A stretch of DNA of 46,405 nucleotides, taken from Armatimonadota bacterium. Its GTDB lineage: Bacteria; Armatimonadota; JAAZEB01. The position numbers and the translations under genes were made by a program. The first letter of the stretch is position 1, and the number at the start of each line of letters is the position of its first letter. The stretch spans positions 1 through 46,405 of the forward strand of contig JAAZEM010000031.1 in the NCBI GenBank assembly GCA_012512265.1, written 5' to 3'. Shown in pieces: positions 42,472 to 46,405 of the stretch. The notes under the pieces are model-generated. The model ran no database searches, was not told where the DNA came from, and saw only the letters and a list, made by a program, of their open reading frames with translations.

Positions 42472-43134
42472 ATGAGGAAGGGCAAGGGGTTTACACTGAT
42501 TGAGCTGCTCGTCGTCATCGCCATTATTGCCATTCTGGCGGCGATTCTGTTCCCTGTGTTCGCCCGGGCGAGGGAGAACGCACGCAAGGCCAACTGCCTG
42601 TCGAACCTGAAGCAGCTCGCGACGGCAGCCCTGGCCTGCGCGCAGGATTACGACGAGAATCTGGTCAAGTGCTACGAGGCGCGGAGTTCTGGCAGCGGCT
42701 ACACCTACACCACGCGGTGGTACTGGGAGAGTGCATCCAACCCTGGCATGCTCGCTCCCTACATCAAGAACACCCAGATCTTCAAGTGCCCATCTGGGGG
42801 CGCCTACGGTGCTAACCGGGCTGTCTTCAAAGACGGCACCACGGCGACGAACCTCGCTCAGGTCACGGAGCCGGCGGAGACCGTGATGCTGGGCGACATG
42901 CTCGGCAACGGCGGAGACCCCTACACGGGTACCGGTGGAGCCACCCACAACGGCGGCCAGATTGCCCCGCCGTCAAAGATACCCAACTTTGGGCCAGGCA
43001 CCCAGTGTAACGGCAGGGGCCTGGTTGCCATCCGGCACAGCGGTATGGCCAACTTCGCCTTCGTGGACGGCCACGTGAAGACGATGAAGTGGGAGGCGAC
43101 GGAGACCCCCAAGAACATGTGGGACCTCCAGTAG
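42472..43134 (+). CDS. Prepilin-like DUF1559-type protein, second copy
   Basis: The 220-residue protein has the type IV prepilin signal [20 protein letters not shown], then [20 protein letters not shown] and the C-terminal [10 protein letters not shown] motif. It is a paralogue of the product of 26581-27261, 15 kb away, with a different middle region. The N-terminal 60 residues are nearly identical in the two proteins, whereas the codon choice differs. ATG 42472 has a GGAGGAGA site. It is a single gene with a strong terminator. The pilus or secretion machinery that would use it is outside the window. Confidence 0.9.
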   Translation: MRKGKGFTLIELLVVIAIIAILAAILFPVFARARENARKANCLSNLKQLATAALACAQDYDENLVKCYEARSSGSGYTYTTRWYWESASNPGMLAPYIKNTQIFKCPSGGAYGANRAVFKDGTTATNLAQVTEPAETVMLGDMLGNGGDPYTGTGGATHNGGQIAPPSKIPNFGPGTQCNGRGLVAIRHSGMANFAFVDGHVKTMKWEATETPKNMWDLQ

Positions 43135-43141
43135 CTCGATG

Positions 43142-43172
43142 GGGGATGCAGCACGCGATGCTGCATCCCCTT
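43142..43172 (+). terminator. Rho-independent terminator after the second prepilin-like gene
   Basis: GGGGATGCAGCA and its exact complement form a 12-bp stem with a CGCGA loop, seven bases after the stop codon. A short TT and then CCCC follow. Confidence 0.75.
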
Positions 43173-43542
43173 CCCCGTAGGAACCGGGAGTGCTTCGTCC
43201 TGTGCGGGAGAGGAGCGTATCCCGGTTTCATCCCCCCGCATCCAGGCTCCCGGAACGTGATCGCCTGCTCCCTCTCCGCCTCTCCACCCGGCCGAGCCTT
43301 GCGTGCCCAGGCGGGTCTCCGGGCTCCGCCAACTCCCCCATCTCATCGCCGCGCGACTTCCTGCGTCGAGGCATCCGGCGGCCTACCCAAGAAGTGAGTG
43401 CCTCAATGGCCGCACCGCCTCGCTTTCTGGTCACTGACGGCTGCATATGAGGGCAGTCCTCGATGCAGGGAGCCTTGGGTACTCGCGGATGAGTGGTTGG
43501 CGCGGTGGCACAGGAGGGAAACGAGTGGGTGTTGGTACGCGC

Positions 43543-43575
43543 CCGGGGCGCGTCCCTTCAGGGGACGCGCCCCGG
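43543..43575. terminator. Perfect 14-bp hairpin in a gene-free stretch
   Basis: CCGGGGCGCGTCCC and its complement close a TTCAG loop within the 449-bp gap from 43171 to 43619. It lies 45 bases past the stop of the minus-strand lipoprotein gene and may be its terminator, although no U-tract follows. I see no gene or other signal in the rest of this stretch. Confidence 0.55.
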
Positions 43576-43619
43576 ACAAACGCTCGATCTGGCCCGCGTG
43601 AGCGGCACTGGGGGCAGGA

Positions 43620-44129
43620 TCAATCAGGGAAGACAGGCGGCGGCGGCACGGTTGAGTCTGGCGGAAGGACGGTGAGCGTGCCGGCAGCGTGGTTGGCAGA
43701 CACGTTGCCCCGGGTATCCGTGGCACGTACCGAAACCGTGTAGGTGGCACTGGCGGCGGTGCTGGAGTTGGCGGGCGCCAGCCAGGTGCCGGCGTAAGTC
43801 GTGCCTGTCGTCAGGTTGAGCGTCACCTGCTCCGCCGTAGTGCCCGGCCGCTGGACCGAGGCGAGCACCGACGAGATTCCGGAGGCATCGGTCACCTCGG
43901 CGCTGATCGTCACCACGCCGCCCCGGAAATCGAGGGTGGTAGGCGAGAGGCGCGGGTTGGCGATGGCAGGCGGCTGGGTGTCTACCATGCCTCCGGAGGA
44001 GCTGCCGCCGGACGAGGTGCCCCCGGAGGAGGAGCCTCCACCAGCGCCACTATCGCCGCCGCCCCCTCCACAACCGAGCAGGGCGAACGAGAGTGCTAGT
44101 GCCGTTGCGCACACAAGTAAGGATCTCAT
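43620..44129 (-). CDS. Small lipoprotein with Gly/Ser linker and Ig-like domain
   Basis: The 169-residue protein has a lipoprotein signal (ALALSFALLGC, Cys20), then a low-complexity Gly/Ser spacer of about 30 residues, and then one Ig/fibronectin-like beta domain (DTQPPAIANPRLSPTTLDF to ATYTVSVRATDTRGNVS). The C-terminus is Pro-rich. It is probably a surface-anchored adhesion or display domain. The 240-bp region upstream (44130-44369) has no recognisable gene. Confidence 0.75.
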   Translation of the reverse strand: MRSLLVCATALALSFALLGCGGGGGDSGAGGGSSSGGTSSGGSSSGGMVDTQPPAIANPRLSPTTLDFRGGVVTISAEVTDASGISSVLASVQRPGTTAEQVTLNLTTGTTYAGTWLAPANSSTAASATYTVSVRATDTRGNVSANHAAGTLTVLPPDSTVPPPPVFPD

Positions 44130-44369
44130 TGCTTGGCGGGTCTCCTTCCGTCACGGGCGGCGCCGGGAGTCCGCCCGCAACCGGCCCTATCGCCTCCACC
44201 TGTCGCGTGCCGGCTAGCAGGCGGGCTGAGTGCGCTCTTTCTCCGCGCGCTCGCCTAGCGAGGCCGTGCTCCCAGGCGGCAAGCGCGCGGCACCAGCCGG
44301 CGCTATCGCCGCTGCTTCTCTCAGAAGCGCGCGGGCACCACCCACGACGAGCGTGGGAAGCGCCTGGCG

Positions 44370-45263
44370 CTAGATGCGACGGGCAGCGACCAGGGTGTTG
44401 TAATACTTTGGCTCGGTGATCGCGCTCACTACGACGGCGCCGGCACCACCCGAAGCATGGATAAACCGGCCTCCGCCGATGTAGATGCCGGTGTGATCGA
44501 TCACGTGCCCCTTCGAGCTGAAGTAAAGGCGGTCTCCCGGAGCCAGCTCACCCCAGCGCACGGCCCGGCCGACGTTGACCTGCTCGCGAGCCACGCGGGG
44601 CAGTGTCACCCCCATGCGAGCGAAGACCGCCTTGACGAAGCCAGAGCAGTCCAGCCCGTTGCGAGTGTTCCCTCCCCACACGTAGGGCACGCCGATGTAC
44701 TCCATCGCGATTTGCACGATCCGATGGCTTGCCTGCAGTTCGTCCGGGTTGATCCGGACGGATTGATCATGGAGTTCGACCCGGCTCTTCTCAACGAAAC
44801 CGTACGAGCGGTCGATCATGAGTACCGCGTAGTACTTCTTCGTCTGCCCCACAAGGGCGAGCGCGGTGTCCTTATTGCAACGGAAGAGCACGGGGCTATT
44901 CGAGGTGGCCCGGCGGTAGATCGGGGTCGCGTCTTTGAGCACGATGCCGAGCCTAGGCTCGGACTTGGCGGTGCTGCTCTGAGACGCGTTCGCCGCTTTC
45001 TGAGGCGCCTGCGCTACTAGAATCGCGCCCGGCGCGGCTTCAGTGCGCTCATTCGCGCTCACCGACCCCCGTGCTGCAAACGAGGCACCCACGCCCGGGA
45101 TGGGCGTGGAGGTTGCCTCGTTTACCGATTCCAGGGTGATAGCGATCTCACTGCTCGTAACGTGCGCATGGATCGGTGCGGCAACTCCGATGGTTGCGAC
45201 CAGCCATCCCACACCGCATCCCCACCAACTCCATCGCGACATTCTAGCTTCGCTTATCCCCAT
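44370..45263 (-). CDS. SH3-NlpC/P60 cell-wall hydrolase
   Basis: The 297-residue exported protein has a signal peptide (WGCGVGWLVATIGVAAPIHA), a bacterial SH3-like region at about 100-165 and a C-terminal NlpC/P60 cysteine peptidase. The catalytic triad is Cys in GLDCSGFV (~203), His in VIDHTGIYIG (~254) and His in RFIHASGG (~266). It would cut D-Glu-diamino-acid bonds in peptidoglycan. The start is uncertain: GTG 45266, ATG 45263 or ATG 45242 are all possible, each with a weak ribosome-binding site. It lies downstream of rpsI on the same strand. Confidence 0.88.
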   Translation of the reverse strand: MGISEARMSRWSWWGCGVGWLVATIGVAAPIHAHVTSSEIAITLESVNEATSTPIPGVGASFAARGSVSANERTEAAPGAILVAQAPQKAANASQSSTAKSEPRLGIVLKDATPIYRRATSNSPVLFRCNKDTALALVGQTKKYYAVLMIDRSYGFVEKSRVELHDQSVRINPDELQASHRIVQIAMEYIGVPYVWGGNTRNGLDCSGFVKAVFARMGVTLPRVAREQVNVGRAVRWGELAPGDRLYFSSKGHVIDHTGIYIGGGRFIHASGGAGAVVVSAITEPKYYNTLVAARRI

Positions 45264-45276
45264 CACACTTCGATCG

Positions 45277-45299
45277 GCGGGCCCCGGGGCGAGGCCCGC
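45277..45299. terminator. Hairpin after rpsI
   Basis: GCGGGCC and GGCCCGC form a 7-bp stem with a nine-base loop between the rpsI stop and the NlpC/P60 gene. No U-tract follows on the minus strand. Confidence 0.35.
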
Positions 45300-45331
45300 T
45301 CGCGATCCGATCCTGCGCCGTATAAAGCGAA

Positions 45332-45727
45332 TTAGCGCTTCGAGAACTGGAATCCGCGGCGCGCGCGCTTCCGTCCGTACTTCTTGCGCTCCTTCACCCT
45401 CGGGTCTCGGGTGAGAAAGCCCAGGCGCCGGAGCGTCGGCTTCAGGTTCTCATCTGCGATGACCAACGCCTTGGCGATGCCGTGGCGGATCGCGCCCGCC
45501 TGACCAGAGATACCGCCGCCGAGCGTCTTGGCGATCACGTCGAAGCGCTCGGTGCTTCCGGTCACTTCAAACGGCTGGCGAACAATCATCTCGAGCGCGC
45601 GCCGGCCCACAAAGCTCTCAAGAGAGCGACCGTTCACGGTCACGTTCCCGGAACCGGGAGTGAGCCACACCTTCGCGGTGGCGTTCTTCCGGTGACCGGT
45701 GGCATAGTAACGAATTCCCTCAGCCAA
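45332..45727 (-). CDS. rpsI: 30S ribosomal protein S9 (uS9)
   Basis: The 131-residue protein has the full uS9 pattern: [19 protein letters not shown] at the N-terminus, [19 protein letters not shown] in the middle and the basic C-terminal tail ending in GFQFSKR, whose last residues contact the P-site tRNA. It follows rplM by 105 bp in the conserved order. A GGAGGAGG-like stretch precedes the ATG. Confidence 0.98.
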   Translation of the reverse strand: MAEGIRYYATGHRKNATAKVWLTPGSGNVTVNGRSLESFVGRRALEMIVRQPFEVTGSTERFDVIAKTLGGGISGQAGAIRHGIAKALVIADENLKPTLRRLGFLTRDPRVKERKKYGRKRARRGFQFSKR

Positions 45728-45832
45728 GGATTGTCCTCCTCCTAATGGACGAGCGAAGAGCGCGCTTGGTTCGCTCTATCACCCTTCCCTGTATCAGCAC
45801 CCGCAAAACCGGCCGTGCGGGGGGCGCCTGGA

Positions 45833-46264
45833 TTAGCCTTCCCACTCAAGCAGCTTGGGCATCTGCGCGGCGTGCGGATGCTCGGCGCCCGCGTACACCT
45901 TCAACTTCTGGATCATCTGGGCTCCCAGCTTGTTGTGCGGGAGCATTCCCTTGACGGCGCGGTGCATCAGCTGCTCGGGGTGCGCAGCCATCACCTTCCC
46001 CTTGGTGGTCGACTTGAGGCCGCCGGGGTAGCCGGAATGCCGGTAGATCGGCTCGTCGGCCTTGTTGCCAGTCAACACCGCCTTCTCGGCGTTGATAATG
46101 ACGACATGGTCGCCGGTATCCAGGTTCGGGGTAAACGTGGGCTTGTGCTTCCCGCGCAGGATGGCAGCGGCGCGCGTAGCCACACGGCCCAGCGGCTTGC
46201 CGGCGGCGTCAATCACAAACCACTCTCGTTCGATCTCGCGTGGCTTCGCCACGTAGGTCTTCAT
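45833..46264 (-). CDS. rplM: 50S ribosomal protein L13 (uL13)
   Basis: The 143-residue protein is a normal-length uL13: [20 protein letters not shown] at the N-terminus, [29 protein letters not shown] and [11 protein letters not shown]. It assembles early onto 23S rRNA. The GAGGAGG site overlaps the stop codon of truA, so translation is coupled. Confidence 0.98.
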   Translation of the reverse strand: MKTYVAKPREIEREWFVIDAAGKPLGRVATRAAAILRGKHKPTFTPNLDTGDHVVIINAEKAVLTGNKADEPIYRHSGYPGGLKSTTKGKVMAAHPEQLMHRAVKGMLPHNKLGAQMIQKLKVYAGAEHPHAAQMPKLLEWEG

Positions 46265-46276
46265 CTACAGTCCTCC

Positions 46277-46405
46277 TCAATAATTCACGCGAGCCAGGCA
46301 AAGCCCCTGCGGGGGCGCTGCAGCGCTCGCTGCCGCGCGCGACCGCGCAGCGAGAATGCGCTCGATATCTTCCGGGGCGAGCTTCCCCCGCCCCACGTCA
46401 ATCAA
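46277..46405 (-). CDS. truA: tRNA pseudouridine synthase A, C-terminal end
   Basis: Only the last 42 residues are inside the window. They show the TruA C-terminus: LIDVGRGKLAPEDIERILAA, then a short Ala-rich linker and APPQGLCLARVNY before the stop. TruA makes pseudouridine at tRNA positions 38-40. Its place directly before rplM-rpsI is the common bacterial order. The 5' part lies beyond the right edge. Confidence 0.85.
   Translation of the reverse strand: MIDVGRGKLAPEDIERILAARSRAAASAAAPPQGLCLARVNY

Overview
The window looks like chromosomal DNA of a GC-rich, flagellated, diderm bacterium, most likely a member of the Armatimonadota or a close relative. The reasons are two DUF1559-type prepilin-like proteins with the [10 protein letters not shown](S/A)NC signature, Tat and lipobox lipoproteins, TolC and DUF481 outer-membrane proteins, and a DUF4091/DUF4380 sugar-degradation set. 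The assignment comes from these protein signatures, not from a marker tree.

Layout. 1-1.4 kb: a partial SAM methyltransferase and a divergent 2H phosphoesterase. 1.4-18.8 kb: an accessory block entirely on the minus strand. In transcription order it holds a 53-residue peptide with a textbook double-glycine leader (18638-18799), a cytoplasmic parvulin, a HEAT-like protein, a Tat lipoprotein, an unrecognised 383-residue protein, a second HEAT-like paralogue, a methyltransferase with an unrecognised N-terminal half, a lipoprotein made of three repeats, an RND/HlyD-type adaptor lipoprotein, a TolC-like channel, a CNBD-CNBD-C39 peptidase-ABC transporter and a HlyD adaptor. I read this as a GG-leader peptide export system: the C39 domain would cut after Gly-Gly, and the transporter, adaptor and TolC would carry the product out of a diderm cell. 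The peptide gene is below the usual ORF size cut-off. It is preceded by a sequence matching a sigma-28 (FliA) promoter, and the window also encodes FlgM, the sigma-28 anti-sigma factor.

19-20 kb: a DUF481 outer-membrane protein. 20.5-23.7 kb: an uninterrupted fusion of GTP-type PEP carboxykinase with a class I/II aminotransferase. 24-27.3 kb: FKBP-type PPIase, Gfo/Idh/MocA oxidoreductase and a prepilin-like protein, with two copies of a MITE-like repeat nearby. 27.5-34.5 kb (minus strand): M42 peptidase, DUF4380, DUF4091, sugar isomerase/epimerase and FAD oxidoreductase, probably a carbohydrate-utilisation group with similar hairpins in its spacers. 34.6-39.4 kb (minus strand): flgF-flgG-flgM-flgN-flgK-flgL, without flgA/H/I/J. 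39.6-45.3 kb: a secreted protein, a ceramidase-like protein, a second prepilin-like protein, a small lipoprotein and an SH3-NlpC/P60 hydrolase. 45.3-46.4 kb: the conserved truA-rplM-rpsI order.

No tRNA, rRNA, CRISPR array or intact insertion sequence was recognised. All assignments come from reading motifs; no database search was run.
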